Part shown: positions 1 through 9,600 of the stretch, one piece after another | Position numbering within the stretch: the first letter of the stretch is position 1 | How the letters are laid out: each line of letters starts with the position of its first letter | Translations under genes and position numbers: made by a program | Source of the DNA: Heliocybe sulcata | Taxonomy: Eukaryota; Basidiomycota; Agaricomycetes; Gloeophyllales; Gloeophyllaceae | Reading direction: 5' to 3' | DNA length: 45,140 nucleotides | Assembly (NCBI GenBank): GCA_004369045.1 | Contig: ML213524.1 | Location: 120,737-165,876, forward strand | Notes under the pieces: generated by a model | What the model was told of the DNA's origin: nothing | Database searches by the model: none | Seen by the model: the letters and a program-made list of their open reading frames with translations, nothing else

Positions 1-2
1 CT

Positions 3-164
3 ACTGTCGGGAAGGAGATAGCCTCGATCTGGAAGTCCCTCCCTGAGGCGGAGAAACAGGTTCGCATGTCTACACTGACGTTGCACCGACGATGTCCGCT
101 CACACTGTTATCGTTGCAGGTGTATGTGAAGCAGGCGGCGGAGAAGAAGACTGCGATGGCCTGA
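3..164 (+). CDS. HMG-box protein, 3' end only
   Basis: The gene is cut by the window edge. Exon 3-59 reads TVGKEIASIWKSLPEAEKQ, a 60-nt GT-AG intron follows (60-119, phase 0), and exon 120-164 reads VYVKQAAEKKTAMA and stops. The IxxIWKSLPEAEKQVYVKQA pattern matches helices 2-3 of an HMG box, where a tryptophan, a hydrophobic position and an E-K-x-x-(Y/F) step are conserved. HMG boxes bend DNA in chromatin proteins, transcription factors and mitochondrial nucleoid proteins, and which class this is cannot be told from the last 33 residues. The protein ends only about 10 residues after the box. The stop is 312 bp before the convergent Med8 stop. Confidence 0.6.
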   Translation, partial: TVGKEIASIWKSLPEAEKQVRMSTLTLHRRCPLTLLSLQVYVKQAAEKKTAMA

Positions 165-475
165 GGACCTCGGGCATATCTAAGCTACGCTTAAGCTGTT
201 TAGTAATGAATCAATTTGGTCTTCCTTATCACTGCTTCTGCCTAGTGATACTTAACTTGAAGTTTCTGCCATATTGCTAGTGCTCATGTATAATCCGTTG
301 GCTGCGGTACACTGTACCCGAGATTGAATTTGTTACCACCCTGCTCTGCTTTTCTAGTCACACGTCAGATATTTCGAAGAACGCAATGAGCTGTTACCTG
401 CATAACCATGAACAAGTATCATTATGTCTGGCGATGATAGGAGGAGCCCTTAGGCCGTAGTGTCGGCATAGTCCA
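165..475. other. intergenic, convergent 3' ends
   Basis: This is the 311-bp space between the HMG-box stop and the convergent Med8 stop. It is AT-rich in parts, as expected for two 3' UTRs. I see no further gene or repeat. Confidence 0.6.
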
Positions 476-1372
476 CTATGGAATGGCTCCTGCCGGCGTC
501 CCCGGAGCTGTATCGGTTCCATCAGGCGTGCCGTTCACTTCGCCTAGGACGTCCTCCATCTCGATCTCGTCGTCATCGTCGCTGGTCTGCTCCTTGTCAC
601 CATCCATCTCTTCTCCCTCTACCTGAATATTGGCGGCCTGTTCCGGCCAATCGATCTCGTCCGGCTCCTCCTGCTCGACCGCAACGCGTGCTCGCCAGTC
701 ATACTTGTCACGCAGCATGCTGACCGCCCGCACCGCTCTCTCGACACGCTGGTCGTGCTCCGAGCGGATTTGATCGCATTCCGCCAGCACAGCTTGGTAG
801 TCCGTGCGTTGAGTTGGCCCCTGAGGAGCCAGCACGCCGACAGAGCCTTTGGTGGACATGTGCTCGGAGAGTCGGCGCACTGTCTCGTTTTCTTGCCTGA
901 GCACGTCCGTGGTCTGCTGATTACGCAGGAGTGGGATGAGCTCGTTGTCAAGTTGAGCATCCGTCAGGGGTTTGGAAGGATGCAGCGCGAGCTTCTCGTA
1001 GGGGTTTTCAGGACGCTTGAGTGGGACGTTGCCCTGGGTACCTTCTGCGCTTGCACTGAGATGTCCGACCAGGGAAGAGGAAAGGTTGTGTGTTTGAGAG
1101 AGCAGGATGTTGTATTTCGAGAGAATGTCCGGCCAAGCGGGCATCACATTCTGCCCGCCAGCTTCGAGAGTGCGCTGAAGAGACTGGATAGACTCGACTA
1201 TTTGGTTAGTGCGGAAACGCAGAGATTCGAGCTGGCCTATGGGAAGGGAGCTAGAATCAAATTCAAGTATGGGCAAGTTGCCTGTGACACCGGCATCTGT
1301 AGCAGGTCGTGGCTGGGACATTTCAACCGTGGAGGACGGCAGAGCAGCCACAATGTGACCAGCTGAGACCAC
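476..1372 (-). CDS. MED8: Mediator complex subunit 8
   Basis: A single uninterrupted frame of up to 298 residues. Med8 is a subunit of the Mediator head module, which links transcription factors to RNA polymerase II in the nucleus. Family features seen: an N-terminal helix LESLRFRTNQIVESIQSLQ (about residues 48-66), the motif MPAWPDILSKYNILLSQTHN (about 76-95) that is the Med8 signature, then LHPSKPLTDAQLDNELIPLL (about 130-149) and a predicted coiled helix. The last 70 residues are acidic (DDDDEIEMED and neighbours) and probably disordered, which is common in fungal Med8. Met1 and Met18 (MSQPRPATD) are both possible starts. Met18 lies closer to the conserved core and I slightly prefer it. 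A long open frame on the opposite strand (755-1366) is a codon-bias shadow. Confidence 0.85.
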   Translation of the reverse strand: MVSAGHIVAALPSSTVEMSQPRPATDAGVTGNLPILEFDSSSLPIGQLESLRFRTNQIVESIQSLQRTLEAGGQNVMPAWPDILSKYNILLSQTHNLSSSLVGHLSASAEGTQGNVPLKRPENPYEKLALHPSKPLTDAQLDNELIPLLRNQQTTDVLRQENETVRRLSEHMSTKGSVGVLAPQGPTQRTDYQAVLAECDQIRSEHDQRVERAVRAVSMLRDKYDWRARVAVEQEEPDEIDWPEQAANIQVEGEEMDGDKEQTSDDDDEIEMEDVLGEVNGTPDGTDTAPGTPAGAIP

Positions 1373-2140
1373 GTGATGTTTGTCACATTTTTACAGATGT
1401 TTGCTTTCTTCACGCATCCCTTGAGTAATAATACATAGTTGGTTTTGTATGCAAAGGTGGGCAAAATTCTACAGACATCTGTCGATGCTAGGCCGAGGAT
1501 TAATGAGGGTCACGCAGTAATATTCGCCCTAGCACCTCGTGGTACTCACCTGAGAACGAGACGCAGCTCCTTGAAGCTATCGATATTGAATATTGAGCTT
1601 AGGTCTTCACTACTGTTCCCCGGAAATCGTGAGACTTTGACACCAATATTCTTGAACCGTAGTAAGCAGGTTGGGTTGAAGTTCGTCAACTTTTATGACT
1701 CTGGAGACACAGGTCTCATGTACACTTTGCCTCAAGTTGTGACTATTATTGGGAGCATTGAACCCTACGTAAAGCCACAAGTTGTGATATATCATCTGCA
1801 ACCACACCCCAAATTTAAGCAAGATGAAGACAACATTTTCTTTGATACGATGATGGCCGTCTCCAAGACCTAAGATTATTGGCGATGTCGGGAGTCGCCA
1901 CATTCTGCCAGATATCAAGCTATAGGTGGGTCCACGGATATATCACCGCCTCATGGGTCTCATGGGTTGGAGCCCGGTATCTCCTGGAACCATCTGTGTC
2001 AAGTAGACATTATAAGAGGCTACTTCTGCACATCGGATTCCATAGGCTGGCCTCCCCTTCCGTTCTTTCACTCCATCTCCTGTTATATCTTACTCTGATA
2101 ACTCATTCAGCAGAGCTGATACGCACTTCAAGAGGAAACA
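1373..2140. promoter_or_regulatory. divergent promoter region, Med8 / four-span protein
   Basis: A 768-bp region between two divergently transcribed genes. A TATA-like element (TATAAG at 2011-2016) lies 130 bp upstream of the four-span protein ATG and has the right orientation for it. No TATA-like element is obvious for Med8. I see no coding signal that resembles a known protein here. Confidence 0.4.
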
Positions 2141-3019
2141 ATGGTCCAAGCTCGCACATTCTGCTGTTGTCTGCCTGTCCGCTTCGGAGTCATATGCATG
2201 TCCATGTTCTGGGTCCTTGCCGGGGGTGCAGTCGGTGCGGTCGGGATCCACCAGCTCATACAGCTGAGTACGTCCAGGGCATCTTGCATATAAAGCTAGA
2301 CTCTTAACCATGACCATTGGACGTAGAACAACACCATCTGGATACGCAGGACATGGTCAGCCTAGCCATTCCGACGGTTCTGTACACCGCGCTAGCTGTG
2401 GCATCTATCTTCGGGTGATATCTCAAGATGAGTCATATTACAAAGAGTAATGCTAATGGAGCGTACGCCTACAGATTTTTCGGCGCGATTGTACGCAACC
2501 GGTCTTGGGTATCGGCATATGGGACACTGCTGTACGCCCACTTGGGATTCTCAATCGTCTCGGGGGCCTTTGCATTGTACAACCTGTTCCACTCGACAGG
2601 CCTGAACGACGTAAGGAGCTGTATCAGTGATGTCGACAACAAGGACGAGGGCTCGGATCGGAAAGTGACGGAAGAGGTGTGTCAGAAGACATTCGATGTG
2701 ATTCGGGTGGTGCTGGTCATCGTCCTGGTAATTCTGTGGCTGATTGAGCTCTGTACGTGCACTTGCATTGGCTGTTCGCAAATTTACCTGCAGCCTTACC
2801 TATGTGTACTCGACAGACGGGTGCATTATCGTCTCGAACTATGTGGGACAACTCGATGACGAGGAGACATCGGACTGGGTGCACAAAACGACGACCGAGG
2901 CTGCATCGCAGGCCACTGCGCGGGCTGTCACCACATACAATGTAGAACCCTATATGTTTACTCGGCCGCACAACGCCTCCAATTCGGAGGAAGGCGATAA
3001 CTGGAATCAGCGTAGTTAA
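2141..3019 (+). CDS. four-span integral membrane protein, function unknown
   Basis: Four exons (2141-2267, 2327-2414, 2475-2752, 2817-3019) keep a consistent frame and give 231 residues. The N-terminus MVQARTFCCCLPVRFGVICM has a CCC cluster that could be palmitoylated. Four hydrophobic segments can be seen: VICMSMFWVLAGGAVGAVGI; MVSLAIPTVLYTALAVASIF; GTLLYAHLGFSIVSGAFALY; and VIRVVLVIVLVILWLIEL. Between spans 3 and 4 is a polar loop with two cysteines (RSCISDVDNKDEGSD...EEVCQKTFDV). After span 4 comes YGCIIVSNYVGQLDDEE and a hydrophilic tail. The architecture resembles tetraspanin-like proteins, but the loop is small and lacks a CCG motif, so I do not name it as a tetraspanin. The start is chosen because it directly precedes the conserved-looking cysteine and first span. 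Confidence 0.75.
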
Positions 3020-3374
3020 AGGACACGCGCTGGCTTAGTAGACTAGCATGTGTTGTACTTGCTTGTAAACCACTTGCAAGGGATTGCTATTGAACATTGC
3101 GCACTTGCAAGGTCGCTTCTTGTCCAGAAGAGCAAGCTGAGTCCGCGTTCTCGTCAGATCCGTAAAGTGTCCCAGACTGCTGACATGCAATGGCTCGGGT
3201 TACGGATCGCAGACGAATAGCTATGTAGCAACGATGTGGCGAACTGTGGGGAGTTATGTGGCGGAAACGGCAATTACCGACGGGCTATACAGCAGAAAAT
3301 AAGGTTTACTGTCGTGCACTCAACCGTATACGGCCACGACCCGCAGACCGTAGTCCCAAGGCCCTCAAGACATC
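3020..3374. other. intergenic, with an 11-bp direct repeat
   Basis: A 355-bp space between the four-span protein and eL38, both on the + strand, so it should hold the eL38 promoter. CACTTGCAAGG occurs twice, about 33 bp apart, near 3070 and 3103. I see no gene. Confidence 0.4.
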
Positions 3375-3854
3375 ATGGTGAGGATCCTGCATTGCTTCAC
3401 GATGTAGAACGACGCTGACATGCGGGTGCTTGCTCGCAGCCCAAGGAAATCCGCGACATCAAGCAGTTCATCGAGATCGCGCGGCGGAAGGATGCCGTTG
3501 GTGAGTGGACTCAGTGAATGCAGGGACAGAACTAGTGATGATGAGTGAACACCGATGTCTGTGCTTTCGCTGGCTGGATTCCGTACTTTTCAATGGAACT
3601 CCAGCTGCACGCATAAAGAAGATTGCGTCCCGGACGCCAGGCAAGAAGCCTCAGACCAAGTTCAAGGTCCGCTGCTCGCGGTACCTCTACACCCTCTCCC
3701 TCGACGACCCCGACAAGGCCGACAAGCTCAGGCAGAGTTTACCACCGAGTGCGTTGGCCTATCTCGCACTAGATGGGATGCGGGGTGCTGACAAGTATCA
3801 TATCATACAGCGCTGGAGGTTGTCGACGTCCAAAAGAAGCCCAAGAAGAAGTAA
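3375..3854 (+). CDS. RPL38: 60S ribosomal protein eL38
   Basis: Four exons (3375-3377, 3440-3500, 3605-3748, 3811-3854) give 83 residues. The first exon is only the ATG, followed by a 62-nt phase-0 intron. The product begins [20 protein letters not shown] and contains [20 protein letters not shown] and [10 protein letters not shown], all hallmarks of eL38, a small component of the large cytosolic ribosomal subunit. The tail is lysine-rich (VQKKPKKK). It carries a short extra segment, SRTPGKKPQ, before TKFK. Length fits the family (about 70-85). All splice sites are GT-AG and all phases agree, so the model is firm. Confidence 0.95.
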
Positions 3855-4116
3855 CCGTATACATCCGGCACTGGGTACTAGATGTTCTTGGCCTTGAGAG
3901 GCTGGCGGGACGATGGATCGGGTTAGTGAGGCGTTGTATCCTATGCACTAGGCGTCCACTGCTTTCTATGCATGCTTTCCACATGTTACACTGGTCGCGT
4001 GCTTCTGTCGGCCCTGGGCTGGGTACTCGCGAGATGAGTTGCTGTGTGCAGCCTGATTTAACTTCCAAGTTCGATGTTTCCTCCCTATGCGACCATATTA
4101 CGGCAACCTAGGAGAT

Positions 4117-6359
4117 TCACCGCTGCACTACCCACTCCACGACCCCAAGCGCGATGTACGCAGAAGATATCACTATAGTGTATACTCTCACTCCTCTTGC
4201 GACCTGTTCTTTCCGGGGTGACCGTGAGCTCGTCCAGCTCCGTCCTGTAACCCTAACGCCCCCTTCCATCGCCTCCAGTTCCAAATTGCGGTCAGACAAG
4301 GGTCCGCCCGTTAACGCGGCCAGATAATCGAGAAGCGCATCCAGAAGCTGCACACCGTCCAGGTAAGGGAAAGGGAGCATGTTAAAGAAGTACAGAGACA
4401 GAGCAATTGTCGCCATATACCTGCAACCAGGGTTGAGAGAAAGTAATGGTAAGTGGAAAAAGCGAGTTGCGAACGCTTACTGGATGAACAGACCGGCCAG
4501 AGAGGGCAGAAGAAGCGGGAGGAATCTAGGCGGGAGAAGGGTGCCGACTTGAACTGCGAGGTGTAGCCAAGTAAGCTTTACTGCTCCTGCTCACTGGTTA
4601 CAAGGAACACACTGCACACACCTTGCTCATACACCTCCTTCCTCGGTCCTCTCCACACCACGATGCCAGTTTTACCGCCACCTGTTCTTGGTTGAGCCAC
4701 GAACGCGATGCGGAGCAGACTGCCTTCCTCCCTATCATCTAGCGCGGCGCACACTTCCTCAGGTCGACAGTCCAGGATTGAATCTGCGTTTGTTGGGGAT
4801 GGGGTGCAGCGCGTGCGCCCGCGGTTCATGACGGAGAGAGGGGCGAGGCAGCGGGAGGAGAAGCAGGCTAACGGGTCTTCGCTCTCGCTCGATGGGGGGT
4901 GGGATTGCAAACAGCAGGCAGTGGGCGCGTTGAGGTACTCGGCTTGGGGAATACACCAGCCTAAGCCTGGCGATGACGGAGAGGCCAAGGTGGAGTCTGT
5001 AAGGTAAGCTGTCCACCTGTCTGAGTCTGTAGTGGAGGTCGAGTTAGATGTTAGGGCCGTGTCGTCGAGGGCGGTGAGGAGGGAGCCGACGGGAATGTAG
5101 GCGCGGAGGGGCGAATCCTGATCACATCAGGAAATACATCATCAATATCGGTCTATCGGATTTAATGACTGGTTCTCGTTCTGCTATACTATGAGTTAAA
5201 TATGCAGAACGCACCTCATCGAGCCCGGTCACAACCCTCCCATAAGCACTAACGTCTTCATAACCTAGCAATCGCCAGCCCGTCTTCCCGACACCGGAAG
5301 ATATGAAGACGAAGAGGACGATATAGGTCACGAGGTTATGGAATGCCCCGGCTGCGATGATACGCATGCGGGATAAGGGAGGGAGGGAGTCGAGGGCAGG
5401 CAAGGGGAGTTTGACGAAGAAGGAGGGGAGGAGAAGGGTCAGGGAGAAACCAACGGAGAGCAGGGGGATGGTTTCGCTACATTTACAACGTTCAAGTCCG
5501 AAGACGAGTAACAGAACGGGAGTTGGTCTGAATGAAAAAATGAAGGGAGATGACATGATACGTACAGCGCGGCTGTGATTGCGTGGCCCATTTCATGGAT
5601 TATTTGGTTCAAGAAGAGAGCGAGTAGGAGGATAGGGAGGTGATTAAGAGGGACTGTGACGCCTGGTATCTGTCATTCAATGCAAGTGAACGAGTGCAGG
5701 GTCGGGTGGTTAGTGAGGGGTTCATTACGTGACAACAGGACTCCCGCCATAAGCAACCACTAAAAGAAAGGAATATCGACGAGACGTCCAGAATCATCGT
5801 TCTTCCCTGCGTTCAAGAATTGCAACCCTCTCGCAAGGGTACTCACAATGGGAGTTATTAGGCCGCCGCCTGAGCCAGCTCCTGCAGGTTCACTCGTGAT
5901 CACATGAGATTCGATCGAAGCACGCTTTACAAAGGTCTTGGTAGAATATACAGGTACATTTTGGAGGCCGCTGGGTGTTGAGGAAAGCAGAGAGACGAGC
6001 GTTGTAGCCGTCACGAAAGTGAGCAGCCCCAAAGCCGTCAGGAGCCCAAGTACACCTAGTACAGCCCCGGCATCGTATAACCGTACGACGACAATTCGGA
6101 AGACAGAGTTCCTTGCTTGTAGAAGCAGAGCTGCCAAGCGCTCTTGAGCAGGATTGAATCCGGCGCTCTCCACCTTTAGGTAGACAGACTGAACGGTCAC
6201 TGAAACGGACGAAAACGGTGAGTGAGTCGGACCTGAACGTCCACTTGAGTTGGGCAGAGGGAGGATAGAGGCGCGTATTCGCTTCAGAATTGCTTTATGT
6301 ATCCCATGAATCGCCAGCCACAGCAGGCAGATTGTACCGAGCAGGCCGAAAGTCATCAA
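4117..6359 (-). CDS. site-2 zinc metalloprotease (M50, MBTPS2-like)
   Basis: Six exons in transcription order (6359-5847, 5669-5566, 5476-5215, 5117-4622, 4553-4481, 4420-4117) join in frame to 583 residues. Site-2 proteases cut membrane-anchored transcription factors such as SREBP inside the bilayer of the ER or Golgi. The zinc site HEMGH is in FLNQIIHEMGHAITAAL, and the second zinc motif, with LDG, is in MLPFPYLDGVQLLDALLDYL. Between them lie several hydrophobic spans and a cysteine-rich lumenal segment (about GWCIPQAEYLNAPTACC to LAPLSVMNRGRTRC), as in human S2P. In basidiomycetes such as Cryptococcus this enzyme works with SREBP in sterol and hypoxia responses (established knowledge). It is divergent from the myosin gene, with 305 bp between the two starts. 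The first intron is long, at 177 nt. Confidence 0.9.
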
Positions 6360-6664
6360 CGAGCATAGAGTCGGACAGCAGAGAACCAGGCGCAGCGTGA
6401 CGCATTCACGCGGACGTCACGAATAGTCACGTAGGTTCAAGTCATGCGCGTCGGCGGAGACCCCCTATCCACCATCGTCGTTTACGACGGCGACGACGGC
6501 CAGTGCTCGAGTTGCTCGGACTTGACTGCTTACGACAGTTACGACCATACAACACGCTTCTCACGCTTACGACGGCCTCGGACTTGACGCTTCTGCTTCC
6601 ACTCCCGACGCGAACTGAACCGGCTTCGTAATCGTGTTTTCATCCTGCTACGATCTGTCCAGGT
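6360..6664. promoter_or_regulatory. shared promoter, site-2 protease / myosin II
   Basis: A 305-bp divergent intergenic region. On the myosin side it has four copies of TTACGAC (6482, 6530, 6539, 6567) and two copies of CTCGGACTTGAC (6515, 6577), all in the same orientation and within 110 bp. These may be transcription factor sites or a simple local duplication in the 5' UTR. Confidence 0.4.
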
Positions 6665-9600
6665 ATGCCGCCTGCGCGAATATCGCAAGGCGCGGAGGCT
6701 GCACGAGCCGCAGCTTTGCAAGCCGAATTCAATGAGAAGAAATGGGTCTGGGTCCCGGACGAGAAAGAGGGGTACCTTGCAGGATGGGTCGTGAATGAGC
6801 AGGAGGACATGGGCGAGATTGTCATGGCATCTGGCGGGGAGGTGTGTCCGGCAGCCCTGTAACACTACAATTTTCGCGATAATGAACATATCGTTGTGTC
6901 AGATACGCCGGGTGCCGCTGTACGCGCTCTCCAAGATGAATCCGCCGAAGTTCGACCGGGTAGATGATATCGCGGACCTTACGTTCTTGAACGAGGCCAG
7001 TGTTGTGCATAATTTGAGACTGAGATACGGATCTGGAGCAATATACGTAAGTCATATGTCTGAACTAGCATGGAGGGACATATCCATCCTGCGCGTCCGG
7101 CCCTCGAGGGCGCATCGGGGACCGTACACCATAACAAATCTGCTGACGCAAACCTGTCCAGACATACTCGGGCCTCTTCTTGGTTGCGATAAATCCGTAC
7201 CAAAGTCTACCCCTCTATACCGACATGATCATTCAGCAATACCGGGGCAAGCGCAAAGACGAGAACCCGCCCCACATATTCGCAATTGCGGAACGCGCCT
7301 GGATTAGTATGGGAGAAGAGCGAGAGAACCAGAGTATCCTGATTACGTGCGTCAAGCGTTCGTTCTACTGTAGTGTTATCTTACCTTCACCAGGGGTGAA
7401 TCCGGTGCAGGCAAGACTGAGAGCACCAAGAAGGTCATCCAATACCTCGCAGCCATCGCTACTGATACCCATCTTCCTACCCCGTCGCACTCCCAATCAC
7501 CCTCCCTCTCCGGGTCTAACTCATTCGGCCCTGCCATCCCTCCCAACGGTCTCCCGCGAAGCAGCTCATTCAAGTCCGGCAGCCAGATCCTCAACTCGAA
7601 AGGCCGTCTTGGTCTCCTCGAGCGACAAATCCTGCAAGCCAACCCCATCCTCGAAGCGTTCGGCAATGCTCAGACGCAGCGCAACAACAATTCCAGTCGA
7701 TTCGGCAAGTTCATTCGCATCAGCTTCTCGCCAGATGGGAGCATTGCCGGCGCAAATATCGACTGGTACCTCCTCGAGAAGAGCCGAGTCGTCGGTCGCA
7801 GCGAGGCGGAACGCAGTTTCCACGTATTCTACCAGCTGCTTGAAGCCGGTGGCGCGCTCAAGGAGACGTTGCTCCTTGATGGAGGGGTGGAGGATTACGA
7901 ATATCTCAATAAGAGCCGGCGAGAGGTTGACGGTGTGAATGATGTTGAGGAGTGGAAGCAGCTTCAGGCTGCTTTCGAGACCGTTGGATTCTCGCCTGCT
8001 GAGCAGTTCGATCTGTTCCGCATTGTCGCCGCGATCCTGCATATAGGGAACATCACGATCACCTCAACGCGAGCGGACGATGCCGTAATGCCAGACCCTT
8101 CACAGGCGGAACGCGTCTGCCACCTGCTTGGGATACCTGTTGCAGAGTTCATGAAAGCAGTTCTGCGCCCGAAGGTGCTCGCTGGTCGCGAGTGGGTGAC
8201 CCAGGCGCGGACGAGACAGCAGGCTATCGAAGAGCTCGGCGCGCTATGCAAGACGCTGTACGAGAAATCCTTTGGGCAGCTCGTCGAGCGAATCAACAAG
8301 GCGCTCGACCGACCATCGTCCAAGAGCACGTTTATCGGCGTGCTCGATATCGCGGGCTTCGAGATCTTCGAGGTCAACGGGTACGAGCAGCTGCTCATCA
8401 ACTTCACGAACGAGAAGTTGCAGCAGTTCTTCAACCACCACATGTTCGTGCTCGAGCAGGAGGAGTATGCCCGCGAGAGCATTGAGTGGGATTATGTCAA
8501 TTTTGGGCTGGATTTGCAGCCGACGATTGATCTTATTGAGGCAAGCGGGAGTACAATTGGCATCCTGAGCTGTCTGGACGAGGAGTGCATCATGCCCAAG
8601 GCGACGGATGTGACCTTCACGCATAAGCTGCATACCTTGTGGGCAGGCGAGACCGAGGAGGAAGAACCACACCCTGCACGGTTCAAGTACGAACCTACGC
8701 GGTTCGAGCAGGGTTTCCTCATCCAGCACTATGCGGGCAAGGTGGAGTACCGTACGGACAGCTGGCTCGAGAAGAATAAGGACCCGCTCAACGATAACCT
8801 TACGCGCGTACTGGCGGCCTCGGGCGAGAAGTACGTCTCGGGGTTGTTCGCTGACTACGTGGACCTGGCCGTGCTGCCCACTGGGGGCCAGACTACCGCG
8901 ACACTGGGCAAGAAGCGCACCTTGAAGAAGGGTGCGTTTAGGACCGTCGCGCAAAGACATAAGGAACAACTGGCGAGTCTGATGTCGCAGCTGCATGCTA
9001 CGCAGCCGCATTTTGTGCGGTGTATTGTACCGAATAATAACAAGAAGCCGGCGCGGATCGATGTCCCGCTAGTCCTTGACCAGCTGCGATGCAATGGTGT
9101 GCTGGAGGGTATTCGTATTGCTCGTCTGGGATATCCTAATAGATTGCCCTTCATCGAGTTCCGACAGAGGTATGAGGTACTCACGCCGGGGATCATTCCT
9201 CCGGGCTATATGGACGGTCGCAAGGCGTGCTTACGGATGGTGGATGCCCTCGAGCTCGAGAAGTCGATATACAAGATCGGCACATCCAAGATCTTCTTCA
9301 AAGCTGGCGTTCTCGCAGAGTTGGAAGAGCGGAGAGACGCGCTGCTGTATGATATCTTCTCTCGGCTGCAGGCGGTGGCCCGCAAGTGGACTGCGAGACG
9401 ACAGATGAAGAAAATATTGAATCGTGCAGTTGCTATTAGGGTGATACAGCGCAATGCTCGTGTTTATGGGGAGCTCAGGGAGTGGCCGTGGTGGCAGCTG
9501 TACACGAAGGTTAGGCCCCTCCTGGCAGCCACGAGGAATGACGAGGAGCTCAGGAAAAAGGAACTCGAGCTGCTCTTGGCACGGGAAAAGGCAGAACGTG

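Noticed and set aside
755-1366. A 203-codon open frame on the + strand opposite Med8
   Set aside because: It lies wholly antisense to a recognised conserved gene, has no domain, and is explained by codon bias of the true strand.
8244-9011. A 255-codon open frame antisense to the myosin motor
   Set aside because: The + strand here encodes conserved motor motifs (DIAGFEIF and others). The antisense product shows no family resemblance.
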